From Neomicrococcus aestuarii (GTDB lineage Bacteria; Actinomycetota; Actinomycetes; Actinomycetales; Micrococcaceae), in contig NZ_JACHDR010000001.1 in NCBI RefSeq assembly GCF_014201135.1, forward strand, positions 2,356,001 through 2,420,000: a DNA stretch of 64,000 nt, read 5' to 3'. Each line of letters begins with the position of its first letter. The first letter of the stretch is position 1. Below are positions 48,423 to 57,913 of this stretch, in pieces. A program made the translations under genes and the position numbers. Under the pieces are notes generated by a model, which was not told the DNA's origin, did no database searches, and saw only the letters and a program-made list of their open reading frames with translations.

Positions 48423-48709
48423 TGAGCGAAATCGAAAATGCAGCAGCTGAACAGGCTGAGCGTAATTCGCGCCGTACCCTTCGTGGTTACGTCGTGTCTG
48501 ACAAGATGCAGAAGACCATCGTCGTTGACGTTGAGGACCGCAAGAAGCACGCGCTTTACGGCAAGGTTCTCCGCCGCAACAAGAAGGTCAAGGCTCACGA
48601 TGAGAACAACCAGGCCGGCATTGGCGACTTGGTAGTTATCGCCGAGACCCGTCCGCTGTCTGCTGACAAGCGCTGGCGTCTCGTTGAGATCGTCGAGAAG
48701 GCTAAGTAA
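48422..48709 (+). CDS. rpsQ: 30S ribosomal protein S17
   Basis: 95 residues. [39 protein letters not shown] and [19 protein letters not shown] are diagnostic. Last gene of the S10 operon, followed by a strong hairpin. Confidence 0.97.
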   Translation: MSEIENAAAEQAERNSRRTLRGYVVSDKMQKTIVVDVEDRKKHALYGKVLRRNKKVKAHDENNQAGIGDLVVIAETRPLSADKRWRLVEIVEKAK

Positions 48710-48721
48710 GCATTCTTTACT

Positions 48722-48759
48722 CGGCAGGCCCGGTAGGAGAGATCCTGCCGGGCCTGCCG
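48722..48759 (+). terminator. Terminator after rpsQ
   Basis: A 17-bp stem: CGGCAGGCCCGG paired with CCGGGCCTGCCG, continued by TAGGA/TCCTG around a GAGA tetraloop. A weak TTT follows. Confidence 0.85.
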
Positions 48760-48785
48760 GCGTTTAAGATTGCGTGATTTTTAGA

Positions 48786-48799
48786 ACGACGACGCAGCT
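48786..48799 (+). repeat. Dispersed 14-bp word, copy 8 (intergenic)
   Basis: Exact ACGACGACGCAGCT, 30 bases upstream of the spc -35 box. Confidence 0.85.
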
Positions 48800-48828
48800 T
48801 GCGTTGGTTGCCGGCAGTGCGGTTCGGC

Positions 48829-48857
48829 TTGACAACAGAATTCGCGGAAACTATAGG
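48829..48857 (+). promoter_or_regulatory. Promoter of the spc operon
   Basis: TTGACA at 48829-48834, 17-base spacer, TATAGG at 48852-48857. The best consensus promoter in the window. Confidence 0.85.
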
Positions 48858-49114
48858 AATCGGGTAGACTTGAGGTTCTGTGCGTTCCAGGGCGAAAGAC
48901 TATCCACCTTCCGCCGCGGAACACGCGTGCCAACAGGCGCGCACACGGCATTGGGCCCAGTGCCTCGGCCCTGCTTTTTGGTAACCTCCAGTCCGCCCTT
49001 GTGGGGCGTGGCCGGTTGCCCTCCAAAGGCAGGGGTAAGCGAAGCGTCCAATGAGTCCATCATCCGTTCCACAAGGCTCATTTTGAGAACCAGTGAGACG
49101 ACAGGAGATCACAA

Positions 49115-49483
49115 GTGATTCAGCAGGAGTCGCGGCTGAAGGTTGCCGATAACACCGGTGCCAAGGAAATCTTGGCTATTCGTGTGCTCGGTGGCTCCAA
49201 GCGCCGCTACGCAGGCATTGGTGACGTAATCGTCGCCACCGTCAAGGACGCTATCCCTGGCGGAAACGTTAAGAAGGGCGACGTCGTTAAGGCGGTTGTT
49301 GTCCGTACCAAGAAGGAACGCCGCCGTGCGGATGGTTCCTACATCAAGTTCGATGAGAACGCAGCAGTCATCTTGAAGAATGACGGCGAACCTCGTGGCA
49401 CTCGTATCTTTGGCCCAGTGGGCCGCGAGTTGCGCGATAAGAAGTTCATGAAGATTGTCTCCTTGGCTCCGGAGGTGCTGTAA
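49115..49483 (+). CDS. rplN: 50S ribosomal protein L14
   Basis: 122 residues, [20 protein letters not shown], with [20 protein letters not shown] and [23 protein letters not shown] start after AGGAG. First gene of the spc operon, which has its own promoter here. Confidence 0.98.
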   Translation: MIQQESRLKVADNTGAKEILAIRVLGGSKRRYAGIGDVIVATVKDAIPGGNVKKGDVVKAVVVRTKKERRRADGSYIKFDENAAVILKNDGEPRGTRIFGPVGRELRDKKFMKIVSLAPEVL

Positions 49484-49485
49484 CC

Positions 49486-49830
49486 ATGGGTGCAAAGATC
49501 AAAAAAGACGATCTGGTCCAGGTCATCAGCGGCAAGGACAAGGGTAAGACTGGCAAGGTTCTTCGTGTCCTTCCTGAAGGCCAGCGTGTCCTCGTTGAAG
49601 GCGTCAACCGCGTGACCAAGCACGTTCGTGCTGGTCAGAACGAGTCCGGCGCAGTTACCGGCGGCATCACGGTTGTTGAGGCTCCGGTCCACGTTTCTAA
49701 CGTGATGGTCGTAGACCCAGAGACCAAGAAGCCAACCCGCGTTGGATTCCGCGAGGAAGAAGTCGAAAAGAACGGTGTCAAGAAGACCGTTCGCGTTCGC
49801 TTCGCCAAGGCTTCCGGAAAGGCACTGTAA
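49486..49830 (+). CDS. rplX: 50S ribosomal protein L24
   Basis: 114 residues. [20 protein letters not shown] is the KOW motif and [15 protein letters not shown] follows. An assembly-initiator protein. Two-base gap after rplN; one-base overlap with rplE. Confidence 0.97.
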   Translation: MGAKIKKDDLVQVISGKDKGKTGKVLRVLPEGQRVLVEGVNRVTKHVRAGQNESGAVTGGITVVEAPVHVSNVMVVDPETKKPTRVGFREEEVEKNGVKKTVRVRFAKASGKAL

Positions 49831-50402
49831 TGACTGAGACCGCAGTTAAGATTGAGCCACGCCTCAAGGCGAAGTACAAGAGCGAAATCCGTGAGTCCCT
49901 CCAGCAGGAGTTCGGCTACGGAAACGTCATGCAGATTCCAGGCCTTGTCAAGGTCGTCGTGAACATGGGTGTTGGAGAAGCCGCTAAGGACTCCAAGCTC
50001 ATTGAAGGTGCAATTCGTGACCTCACCGCTATCACCGGCCAGAAGCCGATGGTAACGAAGGCTCGCAAGTCCATTGCACAGTTCAAGCTTCGCGAAGGCA
50101 TGCCAATTGGCGCGCACACCACGCTGCGCGGCGACCGCATGTGGGAATTCGTTGATCGCTTGGTCACCCTCGCATTGCCCCGTATCCGCGACTTCCGCGG
50201 CCTCAACGGCAAGCAGTTCGACGGTAACGGCAACTACACCTTTGGTTTGACGGAACAGGTTATGTTCCACGAGATCAACCAGGATCAGGTTGACCGTCCA
50301 CGCGGTATGGACATCACTTTGGTGACCACCGCCAAGAGCGATGCGGAAGGCTTCGCGCTTCTCAAGGCGCTTGGCTTCCCTTTCAAGTCTGACGAAAACT
50401 AA
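49830..50402 (+). CDS. rplE: 50S ribosomal protein L5
   Basis: 190 residues. [40 protein letters not shown] and [21 protein letters not shown] are diagnostic. It binds 5S rRNA. The next gene is rpsH, so the rpsN (S14) gene usually placed here is absent. Confidence 0.98.
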   Translation: MTETAVKIEPRLKAKYKSEIRESLQQEFGYGNVMQIPGLVKVVVNMGVGEAAKDSKLIEGAIRDLTAITGQKPMVTKARKSIAQFKLREGMPIGAHTTLRGDRMWEFVDRLVTLALPRIRDFRGLNGKQFDGNGNYTFGLTEQVMFHEINQDQVDRPRGMDITLVTTAKSDAEGFALLKALGFPFKSDEN

Positions 50403-50462
50403 ACCAACTACGTCACAGGTCCGGCACGCCGGAAACCATGACGAGGAAGGGCTATAGCCCAC

Positions 50463-50861
50463 ATGACTATGACAGATCCTGTCGCAGATATGCTGACGCG
50501 TCTGCGCAACGCTAACTCCGCTCACCACGATTCCGTGGCGATGCCATCTTCCAAGCTGAAGGTGCGCGTAGCGGAGATCCTCAAGAACGAGGGTTACATC
50601 GCCGATTTCGCTGAAGAAGAGGCAGAGGTTGGCAAGAAGCTGACCATCTCGCTGAAGTTCGGCCCGAACCGTGAGCGCTCCATCGCGGGTGTTCGCCGCA
50701 TCTCCAAGCCAGGTCTTCGCGTTTACGCAAAGTCCACCAACCTCCCACACGTTTTGGGTGGCCTTGGAATTGCAATCTTGTCCACGTCTTCCGGTCTGTT
50801 GACGGACCGCCAGGCTGCAAAGAAGGGCGTGGGTGGGGAAGTCCTCGCCTACGTCTGGTAA
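50463..50861 (+). CDS. rpsH: 30S ribosomal protein S8
   Basis: 132 residues, [20 protein letters not shown], with [20 protein letters not shown] and [19 protein letters not shown]. Preceded by GAGGAAGGG. In E. coli S8 represses the spc operon; that role is not shown here. Confidence 0.97.
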   Translation: MTMTDPVADMLTRLRNANSAHHDSVAMPSSKLKVRVAEILKNEGYIADFAEEEAEVGKKLTISLKFGPNRERSIAGVRRISKPGLRVYAKSTNLPHVLGGLGIAILSTSSGLLTDRQAAKKGVGGEVLAYVW

Positions 50862-50879
50862 CGGAAAGGAGAAGAAACC

Positions 50880-51416
50880 ATGTCACGTATTGGACGTCTT
50901 CCCATCACCGTTCCCGCCGGCGTTGAAGTTAAGATCGACGGCCCCGTGGTGAACGTCAAGGGATCCAAGGGCGAATTGAGCCACACGGTTCCTTCCGTCA
51001 TTACGGTTGCTCAGGAGGAGAACACCCTTACTGTTTCTCGTCCGAACGATGAGCGCGATTCCCGTGCATTGCACGGTTTGACCCGTACTTTGATCGCCAA
51101 CATGATCCAGGGTGTCACCGAGGGCTACTCGAAGGCACTTGAGATCCACGGTACCGGTTACCGTGTTCAGGCCAAGGGCGCAAACCTTGAGTTCGCTCTC
51201 GGTTACTCCCACCCGGTCGTTGTCGAGGCGCCAGAAGGCATCTCGTTCACCGTTGAGGGCGCTAACAAGCTCACTGTTTCTGGCATTAGCAAGCAGCAGG
51301 TCGGCGAAGTTGCGGCCAACATTCGTAAGCTCCGCAAGCCGGACCCATATAAGGGCAAGGGCATCCGCTACGCGGGCGAGAACATCCGCCGCAAGGTCGG
51401 AAAGGCTGGTAAGTAA
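50880..51416 (+). CDS. rplF: 50S ribosomal protein L6
   Basis: 178 residues, [20 protein letters not shown], with [20 protein letters not shown] and the C-terminal [19 protein letters not shown]. Ribosome site AAAGGAGAAG. Confidence 0.98.
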   Translation: MSRIGRLPITVPAGVEVKIDGPVVNVKGSKGELSHTVPSVITVAQEENTLTVSRPNDERDSRALHGLTRTLIANMIQGVTEGYSKALEIHGTGYRVQAKGANLEFALGYSHPVVVEAPEGISFTVEGANKLTVSGISKQQVGEVAANIRKLRKPDPYKGKGIRYAGENIRRKVGKAGK

Positions 51417-51418
51417 TT

Positions 51419-51790
51419 ATGGCTATCGGAATTCGAGGCAAGTCCAAGGCCGCTGCCCGTGGCCGCCGCCACCTGCGCGTCCGCAAGCGTATTGCCGGCA
51501 CCAGCGCACGTCCGCGTTTGGTTGTCAACCGCTCTGCACGCCACATCTTCGTCCAGGTTGTCGATGACACCCAGGGCAAGACCGTTGCTTACGCGTCCAC
51601 CATGGAAGCTGACTTGCGCGGCTTCGAAGGTGACAAGACCGCAAAGGCAAAGCGTGTTGGCGAGCTCGTAGCAGAGCGCGCCAAGGCTGCCGGTGTTGAA
51701 GCAGTTGTCTTCGACCGTGGCGGCAACAAGTACCACGGCCGTGTGGCCGCGGTTGCCGACGGAGCACGTGAAGGTGGGTTGGCACTGTGA
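51419..51790 (+). CDS. rplR: 50S ribosomal protein L18
   Basis: 123 residues. [40 protein letters not shown] and [20 protein letters not shown] are the standard blocks. It binds 5S rRNA. Overlaps the rpsE start by four bases. Confidence 0.97.
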   Translation: MAIGIRGKSKAAARGRRHLRVRKRIAGTSARPRLVVNRSARHIFVQVVDDTQGKTVAYASTMEADLRGFEGDKTAKAKRVGELVAERAKAAGVEAVVFDRGGNKYHGRVAAVADGAREGGLAL

Positions 51791-52488
51791 GCGAAGAGAA
51801 CAACCAGAAGGATCCCCAGGTGACTGAAAACACCGAGGCAACCGAAGAGACCACCGAGGCTAACGCTCGCGGTGGACGCGGTGACAACCGTGGCCGTGGC
51901 GAAGGCCGTGGACGTGGCGAAGGCCGCGGACGTGGAGACCGTCGTGGCAACGATCGCAACGAAGAAAAGGACAAGTTCCTTGAGCGCGTTGTGACCATCA
52001 ACCGTGTGTCCAAGGTTGTCAAGGGTGGTCGTCGCTTTAGCTTCACCGCTCTCGTAGTTGTCGGTGACGGCAACGGCTTGGTCGGCGTTGGCTACGGCAA
52101 GGCTAAGGAAGTTCCAGCAGCAATCGCTAAGGGCGTTGAAGAGGCTAAGAAGTCCTTCTTCCGCGTTCCACGCGTTGGCACCACCATCCCGCACCTCGTG
52201 CAGGGTGAAGCCGCTGCAGGCGTTGTCCTCTTGCGTCCGGCTTCGCCGGGTACCGGTGTTATCGCCGGTGGTCCTATCCGCGCCGTCTTGGAATGCGCAG
52301 GCATCCACGACGTTCTTTCCAAGTCCATGGGTTCGACCAACCAGATCAACATGGTTCATGGCACCATCGATGCGCTCAAGCGCCTCGAGGAGCCTGCAGC
52401 TGTTGCTGCTCGCCGTGGTCTGCCATTGGACGAGGTTGTGCCACACGCAATGTTGCGCACCCTCCAGAACCAGAAGGCAGGGGTCTAA
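51787..52488 (+). CDS. rpsE: 30S ribosomal protein S5 with RG-rich N-terminus
   Basis: 233 residues, about 65 longer than E. coli S5. Residues 1-60 are acidic and then Arg/Gly-rich (three repeats of a GRGRGE-like hexapeptide). The S5 core follows ([60 protein letters not shown]). GTG start overlapping rplR. The RG repeats are encoded by an 18-bp tandem repeat. Confidence 0.96.
   Translation: MSEENNQKDPQVTENTEATEETTEANARGGRGDNRGRGEGRGRGEGRGRGDRRGNDRNEEKDKFLERVVTINRVSKVVKGGRRFSFTALVVVGDGNGLVGVGYGKAKEVPAAIAKGVEEAKKSFFRVPRVGTTIPHLVQGEAAAGVVLLRPASPGTGVIAGGPIRAVLECAGIHDVLSKSMGSTNQINMVHGTIDALKRLEEPAAVAARRGLPLDEVVPHAMLRTLQNQKAGV
51886..51939 (+). repeat. Three 18-bp tandem repeats in rpsE
   Basis: Units at 51886-51903, 51904-51921 and 51922-51939 (type GGCCGTGGACGTGGCGAA), each encoding an Arg-Gly hexapeptide in the S5 N-terminus. 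Such arrays can vary in copy number. Confidence 0.8.
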
Positions 52489-52695
52489 ATGGCTAAGAAC
52501 CTTGTTCCCAGCGAAAAGTCACTGGAAATCACCCAGATCAAGTCCGTCATTGGCGGCAAGCAGAACCAGCGGGACACCCTCCGCTCCCTCGGTCTCAAGC
52601 GCATCGGCCACACGGTCGTTCGCAAAGCTGACGCCGTAACGGTGGGCATGGTTAACACGGTTCCGCACCTCGTGAAGGTAGAGGAGGCTGAGTAA
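52489..52695 (+). CDS. rpmD: 50S ribosomal protein L30
   Basis: 68 residues. [20 protein letters not shown] and [19 protein letters not shown] are typical. It follows the rpsE stop directly. The short bacterial form of L30. Confidence 0.96.
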   Translation: MAKNLVPSEKSLEITQIKSVIGGKQNQRDTLRSLGLKRIGHTVVRKADAVTVGMVNTVPHLVKVEEAE

Positions 52696-52697
52696 TC

Positions 52698-53150
52698 ATG
52701 GCTGAAGAGAACGCAATCAAGGTCCACGACCTGCGTCCGGCACCCGGCGCGAAGACCGCTAAGACCCGTGTTGGTCGTGGTGAGGCTTCCAAGGGTAAGA
52801 CCGCTGGTCGCGGTACCAAGGGCACCAAGGCGCGCTACCAGGTCAAGGCCGGCTTCGCCGGTGGCCAGTTGCCGCTGCAGATGCGCTTGCCGAAGCTTCG
52901 CGGCTTCAAGAACCCCTTCCGCGTTGAGTTCCAGGTTGTTAACCTGGACCGCATCTCGGAGTTGTTCCCAGAAGGCGGCGAAATCACCGTTGACAAGCTT
53001 GTAGCAGCCGGTGCTGTTCGCAAGAACCAGCCTGTAAAGGTGCTTGGCTCTGGCGACATCACGGTCAAGGTGGATGTGAAGGTTGACGCTTTCTCTGCTT
53101 CCGCAGCAGAAAAGATTCAGGCAGCCGGCGGATCCATCTCCGAGCTCTAA
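52698..53150 (+). CDS. rplO: 50S ribosomal protein L15
   Basis: 150 residues. [40 protein letters not shown] and the C-terminal [14 protein letters not shown] are typical. Last gene before a terminator, so secY is transcribed separately or by read-through. Confidence 0.97.
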   Translation: MAEENAIKVHDLRPAPGAKTAKTRVGRGEASKGKTAGRGTKGTKARYQVKAGFAGGQLPLQMRLPKLRGFKNPFRVEFQVVNLDRISELFPEGGEITVDKLVAAGAVRKNQPVKVLGSGDITVKVDVKVDAFSASAAEKIQAAGGSISEL

Positions 53151-53189
53151 GTCTCACCTCGAAGTAGTTCGAGAATGAGCAAAGCGTCA

Positions 53190-53231
53190 GGCCTTTGGTG
53201 AGGCGGGTAACCGTCTCGCCAAAGGCCTTTT
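53190..53231 (+). terminator. Terminator after rplO
   Basis: A 17-bp stem (53190-53206 with 53211-53227, two G-U pairs) closed by GTAA and followed by TTTTC. Confidence 0.9.
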
Positions 53232-53293
53232 CGTTTCTCTGTTAGCAAAATTTCTGCACCACCGAGTGCCGTAAGCCTAAGAACTGAACGCAA

Positions 53294-53307
53294 GGCAGCG
53301 TCGTCGT
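53294..53307 (-). repeat. Near copy (12/14) of the dispersed word
   Basis: GGCAGCGTCGTCGT on the plus strand, running into the palindrome at 53306. Intergenic, before secY. Confidence 0.55.
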
Positions 53308-53321
53308 TCCTTATAAGGAAC
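53306..53321. promoter_or_regulatory. 16-bp perfect palindrome before secY
   Basis: GTTCCTTATAAGGAAC, a perfect 16-bp palindrome with a TATAAG core. It may be an operator, or part of a secY promoter. Confidence 0.45.
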
Positions 53322-53409
53322 CACCGATTCACCGCACATTCAGTGAGAGCCGATACACTCAACTAGTCATTTCCGACATCTCGGAACCTCATTCTTTTCA
53401 GGAGGACGC

Positions 53410-54714
53410 TTGTTTAGCGCCATTGCCCGGGTATTCCGGACGCCTGACCTGCGCAACAAAGTGCTGTTCACGCTGGGAATCATCGCGATCTATCGCCTCG
53501 GGGTTTACATCCCCGCACCAGGAGTGGACTACGGGAATGTGCAGCAGTGTCTCGCTCTCGGTAACACCACCGGCGGCTTGTACCAGTTCGTGAACCTCTT
53601 CAGTGGTGGCGCGCTCCTCCAGGTTTCCATCTTCGCGATGGGCATCATGCCGTACATCACCGCCTCCATCATTGTGCAGCTGCTTCGCGTGGTGATCCCA
53701 CGCTTTGAGGAACTGCATAAGGAAGGCCAGTCCGGCCAGTCCAAGCTCACGCAGTACACGCGCTACCTGACGATCGCTCTGGGTCTATTGCAGGCCACCA
53801 CGCTCGTATCGCTCGCACGTTCAGGCTCGCTCTTTGCAGGCTGCCAGTATCCGATCGTCCCGAACGATGACCTCATCCACGTTCTGCTGATGATCATCGC
53901 GCTCACCGCGGGCACCTCCCTCATCATGTGGCTGGGCGAACTGGTGACCGAACGTGGCGTCGGCAACGGCATGTCTATCCTGATCTTCGTCTCGATCGCT
54001 TCCGGCTTCCCAGCATCCATGGGCGCCATCGCCACTTCGCAGGGCTGGGGCGTGTTTGCCCTCGTCATCCTGATCGGTTTGGTCATCCTTGGTCTGGTGG
54101 TCTTCGTGGAGCAGTCGCAGCGCCGTGTTCCGGTGCAGTATGCCAAGCGAATGATTGGACGTCGTACCGTGGGTGGCACCTCCACCTACATTCCCATCAA
54201 GGTGAACATGGCAGGCGTGATCCCCGTGATCTTCGCAAGCTCCATGTTGGCGCTTCCGGGAACCCTGGTCCAGTTCAACATGCGTCCGGACGGGACGCTG
54301 CCCGATTGGGCGCTCTGGGTACAGACGCACCTGACCGGCACCTCGCCGCTCTACATGACCATCTACGTACTGCTTACGTTGTTCTTTACGTACTTCTATG
54401 TCTCGATTACTTTCAATCCTGATGAAGTCTCGGACAATATGAAGAAGTACGGAGGCTTTATCCCTGGAATTCGTGCCGGCCGACCCACTGCGGAATACCT
54501 GCAGTACGTCTTGAGCCGAATCACCTTCGCCGGTGCTATTTACCTGGCGTTCGTGGCGCTGATTCCACTCGTGGCGTTCGTGATGATCGGCGCCAACCAG
54601 AACTTCCCGTTTGGTGGAACCTCAATCCTCATCATGGTGGGTGTGGGACTTGAGACCGTCAAACAAATCAATGCCCAAATGCAACAGCGACACTACGAAG
54701 GACTCTTGCGATGA
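53410..54714 (+). CDS. secY: Preprotein translocase subunit SecY
   Basis: 434 residues with ten membrane helices. FTLGIIAIYRLGVYIPAPGV, the TTG-started MFSAIARVFRTPDLRNK, RRVPVQYAKRMIGRR on the cytoplasmic loop and GGTSTYIPIKVNMAGVIPVI are typical. The TTG follows GGAGGA by four bases. The stop overlaps the adk start by four bases. Confidence 0.97.
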   Translation: MFSAIARVFRTPDLRNKVLFTLGIIAIYRLGVYIPAPGVDYGNVQQCLALGNTTGGLYQFVNLFSGGALLQVSIFAMGIMPYITASIIVQLLRVVIPRFEELHKEGQSGQSKLTQYTRYLTIALGLLQATTLVSLARSGSLFAGCQYPIVPNDDLIHVLLMIIALTAGTSLIMWLGELVTERGVGNGMSILIFVSIASGFPASMGAIATSQGWGVFALVILIGLVILGLVVFVEQSQRRVPVQYAKRMIGRRTVGGTSTYIPIKVNMAGVIPVIFASSMLALPGTLVQFNMRPDGTLPDWALWVQTHLTGTSPLYMTIYVLLTLFFTYFYVSITFNPDEVSDNMKKYGGFIPGIRAGRPTAEYLQYVLSRITFAGAIYLAFVALIPLVAFVMIGANQNFPFGGTSILIMVGVGLETVKQINAQMQQRHYEGLLR

Positions 54715-55280
54715 CTCGACTCTTGATCATTGGCCCTCCAGGTTCCGGCAAAGGCACCCAGGCTGCTCGTATCTCCGAGCGCTTGGGCGTGGTAGCAATC
54801 TCCACGGGAGATATTTTCCGTGCCAACGTCAAGGAAATGACCCCGCTTGGCGTAGAGGCCAAGAAGTACATCGACAACGGTGACTTTGTTCCTGACTCCG
54901 TCACGAACAACATGGTTCGCGATCGCTTGCACCAAGAGGACGTCATCGACGGCTTCCTGCTGGACGGATACCCGCGTACCGCTCCACAGGTGATCGCCCT
55001 CGACGAGATCCTCGCCGAGAAGGACGCCAAGCTCGACGCCGTGCTCTTGCTGACCGCAAACGATGACGAACTGGTTGAGCGCTTGCTCAAGCGCGCAGAG
55101 ATCGAAGGCCGCCAGGATGACAACGCAGACGTGATTCGTCACCGTCTCTCCCTCTACCACCAAGAGACCCAAGTGGTTATCGATCAGTACCAGGACCGCG
55201 GAATCGTTCGCGAAGTCGACGGCCTGGGCGAAATCGACGAAGTGACCGAGCGCGTGCTCGCTGCTCTCGGCGCAGAATAG
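54711..55280 (+). CDS. adk: Adenylate kinase
   Basis: 189 residues. Walker A IGPPGSGKGTQA at residues 6-17, the AMP-binding STGDIFRAN and DGFLLDGYPRTAPQ, and a short LID region (RAEIEGRQDDNADVIRHRL) with no zinc Cys, the short form typical of actinobacteria. Coupled to secY (ATGA overlap) and followed by map. Confidence 0.97.
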   Translation: MTRLLIIGPPGSGKGTQAARISERLGVVAISTGDIFRANVKEMTPLGVEAKKYIDNGDFVPDSVTNNMVRDRLHQEDVIDGFLLDGYPRTAPQVIALDEILAEKDAKLDAVLLLTANDDELVERLLKRAEIEGRQDDNADVIRHRLSLYHQETQVVIDQYQDRGIVREVDGLGEIDEVTERVLAALGAE

Positions 55281-55296
55281 TTAGAAGAAGGAATTC

Positions 55297-56127
55297 ATGG
55301 CATTCGGCCAACCCAAGATTGAGTACAAGAGCAACGCCGATATTTTGCGCATGCGCAAAGCGGGTCTTGTTCTTGCAGAAGCGCTGGACGAAACGGTAGC
55401 TGCGGCTGCCGTGGGCGTCACCACGAAGGAACTCGACAACGTATTTGCGGGCGTTTTGGCCCGTCATGACGCGAAGAGCAACTTCTTGGGGTACTTCGAC
55501 TTTCCGGCCACCATCTGCGCGTCAGTCAATGAAGAGGTTGTCCACGGGATCCCCGGATCTCGCGTCTTGAAAGACGGAGACGTTCTCAAGATTGATGGCG
55601 GCGCCATTGTTGAGGGTTGGCACGCCGATTCCGCTCGTACGGTGATTGTGGGGGAGAACGTTGATCCAGCGGATCAGCGCCTCTCTGACATCACCGAAGA
55701 AGCTATGTGGGCCGGTATCGCCGCTCTTGCAAAGGCTCGCTACGTGGGCGAAATCGGCGAAGCGATTGATGACTACGTGTCTGCCGCCGAAGGGGCGCCT
55801 CTGGGCATCCTCGAGGATTACGTGGGACACGGCATCGGTTCCGCTATGCACCAAGCCCCGGATGTTCTGAACTACCGCTCCGGCCACCGCGGCCCACGCG
55901 TTAAGCCTGGACTGTGCTTGGCCATTGAACCCATGTTGGTTCGCGGCAGCATCGAAACCACGGTGCTGGCCGATGAGTGGACGGTTGTCACCAATGACAA
56001 GTCCCGCGCATCCCAGTGGGAGCACACGGTTGCTGTTCACATGAGCGGCATCTGGGTACTCACGGCACATGATGGGGGAGCGGAGCGTCTCGCCAAATAC
56101 GGCGTGACACCAACTCCTCTGAGCTAA
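55297..56127 (+). CDS. map: Type I methionine aminopeptidase
   Basis: 276 residues. Removes N-terminal Met from nascent proteins. The metal ligands are visible: Asp in LKIDGGAIVEGW, Asp in HADSART, His in GHGIGSAMH, Glu in AIEPML and Glu in QWEHTV. No N-terminal zinc-finger extension is present. Ribosome site AAGAAGGA. It ends before a long hairpin. Confidence 0.96.
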   Translation: MAFGQPKIEYKSNADILRMRKAGLVLAEALDETVAAAAVGVTTKELDNVFAGVLARHDAKSNFLGYFDFPATICASVNEEVVHGIPGSRVLKDGDVLKIDGGAIVEGWHADSARTVIVGENVDPADQRLSDITEEAMWAGIAALAKARYVGEIGEAIDDYVSAAEGAPLGILEDYVGHGIGSAMHQAPDVLNYRSGHRGPRVKPGLCLAIEPMLVRGSIETTVLADEWTVVTNDKSRASQWEHTVAVHMSGIWVLTAHDGGAERLAKYGVTPTPLS

Positions 56128-56158
56128 GAGCCAGAATTTCTCACCGAATTACACCCCA

Positions 56159-56196
56159 GCAAACCGGCCTGCATGTATCATGCGCAGGCCGGTTTG
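56159..56196. terminator. Hairpin after map
   Basis: GCAAACCGGCCTGC at 56159-56172 pairs perfectly with 56183-56196. The right arm overlaps the -35 box of the infA promoter. Confidence 0.8.
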
Positions 56197-56223
56197 CTTA
56201 TGTACCACACAAGTGAGTAAACT
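56194..56223 (+). promoter_or_regulatory. Candidate infA operon promoter
   Basis: TTGCTT at 56194-56199, 18-base spacer, TAAACT at 56218-56223. It lies 140 bases before infA. Confidence 0.5.
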
Positions 56224-56361
56224 AGATCTTCGGTTGTCTCTACCTGTGTGCCTAATTTCCAATGAATTGAATGCATTGGTACTCGGGTGCACGTAGTGAA
56301 GCCGATTCTATTCATCACAACTTACCTACCGGGTGAGTTGTGCCCAAGGTTAGCGGAGGAT

Positions 56362-56583
56362 ATGGCCAAAAAAGAAGGTGTGATTGAAGTAGAGGGCACC
56401 GTCACTGAGGCGTTGCCTAATGCGATGTTCCGTGTGAAGTTGCAAAACGAACACGTGGTTCTCGCGACTATTTCGGGAAAGATGCGTCAGCACTACATTC
56501 GTATCCTCCCTGAGGACCGCGTTGTGGTTGAGCTCAGCCCCTACGATCTCAACCGCGGCCGCATCGTTTACCGCTACAAGTAA
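56362..56583 (+). CDS. infA: Translation initiation factor IF-1
   Basis: 73 residues, [20 protein letters not shown], an S1-type OB fold with [20 protein letters not shown] and the C-terminal GRIVYRYK. The extra upstream codons lack a ribosome site; AGCGGAGGA directly precedes this ATG. The operon continues with rpmJ, rpsM and rpsK. Confidence 0.98.
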   Translation: MAKKEGVIEVEGTVTEALPNAMFRVKLQNEHVVLATISGKMRQHYIRILPEDRVVVELSPYDLNRGRIVYRYK

Positions 56584-56610
56584 AAACCGCAACCGCAAAG
56601 GACAAATACC

Positions 56611-56724
56611 GTGAAGGTAAATCCGAGCGTGAAGCCGATCTGCGATAAGTGCAAAGTGATCCGCCGTAATGGCCGGGTCATGGTGATCTGCGAGAACCCA
56701 CGCCACAAGCAGCGCCAGGGCTAA
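56611..56724 (+). CDS. rpmJ: 50S ribosomal protein L36
   Basis: 37 residues with a GTG start at 56611, [20 protein letters not shown], and the zinc-ribbon ligands CDKC, C in VICENP and H in PRHKQRQG. This is the zinc-binding form. Twenty-seven bases after infA, preceded by AAAGGA. Confidence 0.97.
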   Translation: MKVNPSVKPICDKCKVIRRNGRVMVICENPRHKQRQG

Positions 56725-56905
56725 ATTCCTGTACTAAGGAACGAATTCCCAGCAATGGGAAATCTGGCCTGCGCGTAGTTACACAACATAAAGGCAATCC
56801 AGCATCTCTCAAGGATGTGCACCCCCGGTACGGAGGCCGGGGACTTACGGAAACGTGAGGCCGGATTGCTGCAGACCTCCGCGAATAAAGAAAGAGTGAA
56901 CCTAT

Positions 56906-57280
56906 ATGGCTCGTCTCGCTGGCGTAGACATCCCGCGCGAAAAGCGCGTGATCATTGCGCTCACCTACATCTACGGCGTGGGCAAGACCCGTGCAGAACA
57001 GACAATCGCTGAGACCGGAATTAACCCGGACACTCGCGTCAAGGATCTTTCTGACGCAGATCTCGTCCAGCTCCGCGATTACATCGAAGGCAACTTCAAG
57101 GTTGAAGGCGATCTCCGCCGTGAAGTGGCAGCGGATATCCGCCGCAAGGTAGAGATCGGCTCCTACGAGGGCCTCCGCCACCGTAAGGGCCTCCCGGTCC
57201 GCGGTCAGCGTACCAAGACCAACGCGCGTACCCGTAAGGGACCGAAGCGCACCGTTGCCGGTAAGAAGAAGGCCCGCTAG
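56906..57280 (+). CDS. rpsM: 30S ribosomal protein S13
   Basis: 124 residues, [20 protein letters not shown], with [14 protein letters not shown] and the C-terminal [19 protein letters not shown]. It contacts P-site tRNA through the basic tail. The 181-base gap from rpmJ contains a CCCCGG/CCGGGG hairpin and may be a regulatory leader. Confidence 0.98.
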   Translation: MARLAGVDIPREKRVIIALTYIYGVGKTRAEQTIAETGINPDTRVKDLSDADLVQLRDYIEGNFKVEGDLRREVAADIRRKVEIGSYEGLRHRKGLPVRGQRTKTNARTRKGPKRTVAGKKKAR

Positions 57281-57320
57281 AAATAGCGGCACTTAAGCCA
57301 AAGATTTCGTAGGAGAAGAA

Positions 57321-57722
57321 ATGCCCCCAAAGACTCGTGGCGCGGTTCGCAAGCCGCGTCGTAAGGATAAAAAGAACGTTGCCGTGGGCCAGGCCCACAT
57401 CAAGAGCACGTTCAACAACACCATCGTTTCCATCACGGACCCAACCGGTGCTGTGATCTCGTGGGCTTCCGCCGGCGAGGTTGGATTCAAGGGTTCCCGT
57501 AAGTCCACCCCATACGCTGCCCAGATGGCTGCTGAGTCTGCTGCAAAGCGCGCTCAGGAACACGGCATGCGCAAGGTTGACGTATTCGTGAAGGGCCCGG
57601 GCTCGGGACGCGAAACCGCGATCCGTTCGTTGCAGGCTGCTGGCCTTGAGGTTGGATCCATTTCGGATGTTTCCCCGAGCGCTCACAACGGCTGCCGCCC
57701 TCCAAAGCGTCGCCGCGTCTAA
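57321..57722 (+). CDS. rpsK: 30S ribosomal protein S11
   Basis: 133 residues. [40 protein letters not shown] and the C-terminal [16 protein letters not shown] are diagnostic. rpsD (S4), often the next gene, is absent, and rpoA follows after 191 bases. Confidence 0.98.
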   Translation: MPPKTRGAVRKPRRKDKKNVAVGQAHIKSTFNNTIVSITDPTGAVISWASAGEVGFKGSRKSTPYAAQMAAESAAKRAQEHGMRKVDVFVKGPGSGRETAIRSLQAAGLEVGSISDVSPSAHNGCRPPKRRRV

Positions 57723-57913
57723 TTAGCTGATGCACTCGAGCCGCAGGCTCACCCAGCTGGCGTTCTTGATTTGACTAGGTCAATCAGGAAAGCTGGTCAA
57801 GTGACCTGCGGCATTCGGGAGCCAGCCTCGAAGAGACGCAGGCCGCACGGCAGACGTCATTTCCAACCAAATGTGATGCGTCATATAGCGGATGCTCGCG
57901 AAAGGAAATAAAA

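Larger units (their letters stand above)
48710..49114 (+). other. S10-spc gap: terminator, 14-bp word, promoter, leader
   Basis: 405 bases without a supported gene. It holds the rpsQ terminator, a TAAGAT box (48765-48770), an exact 14-bp word (48786), the strong spc promoter (48829-48857) and a leader of about 250 bases before rplN. Confidence 0.7.
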
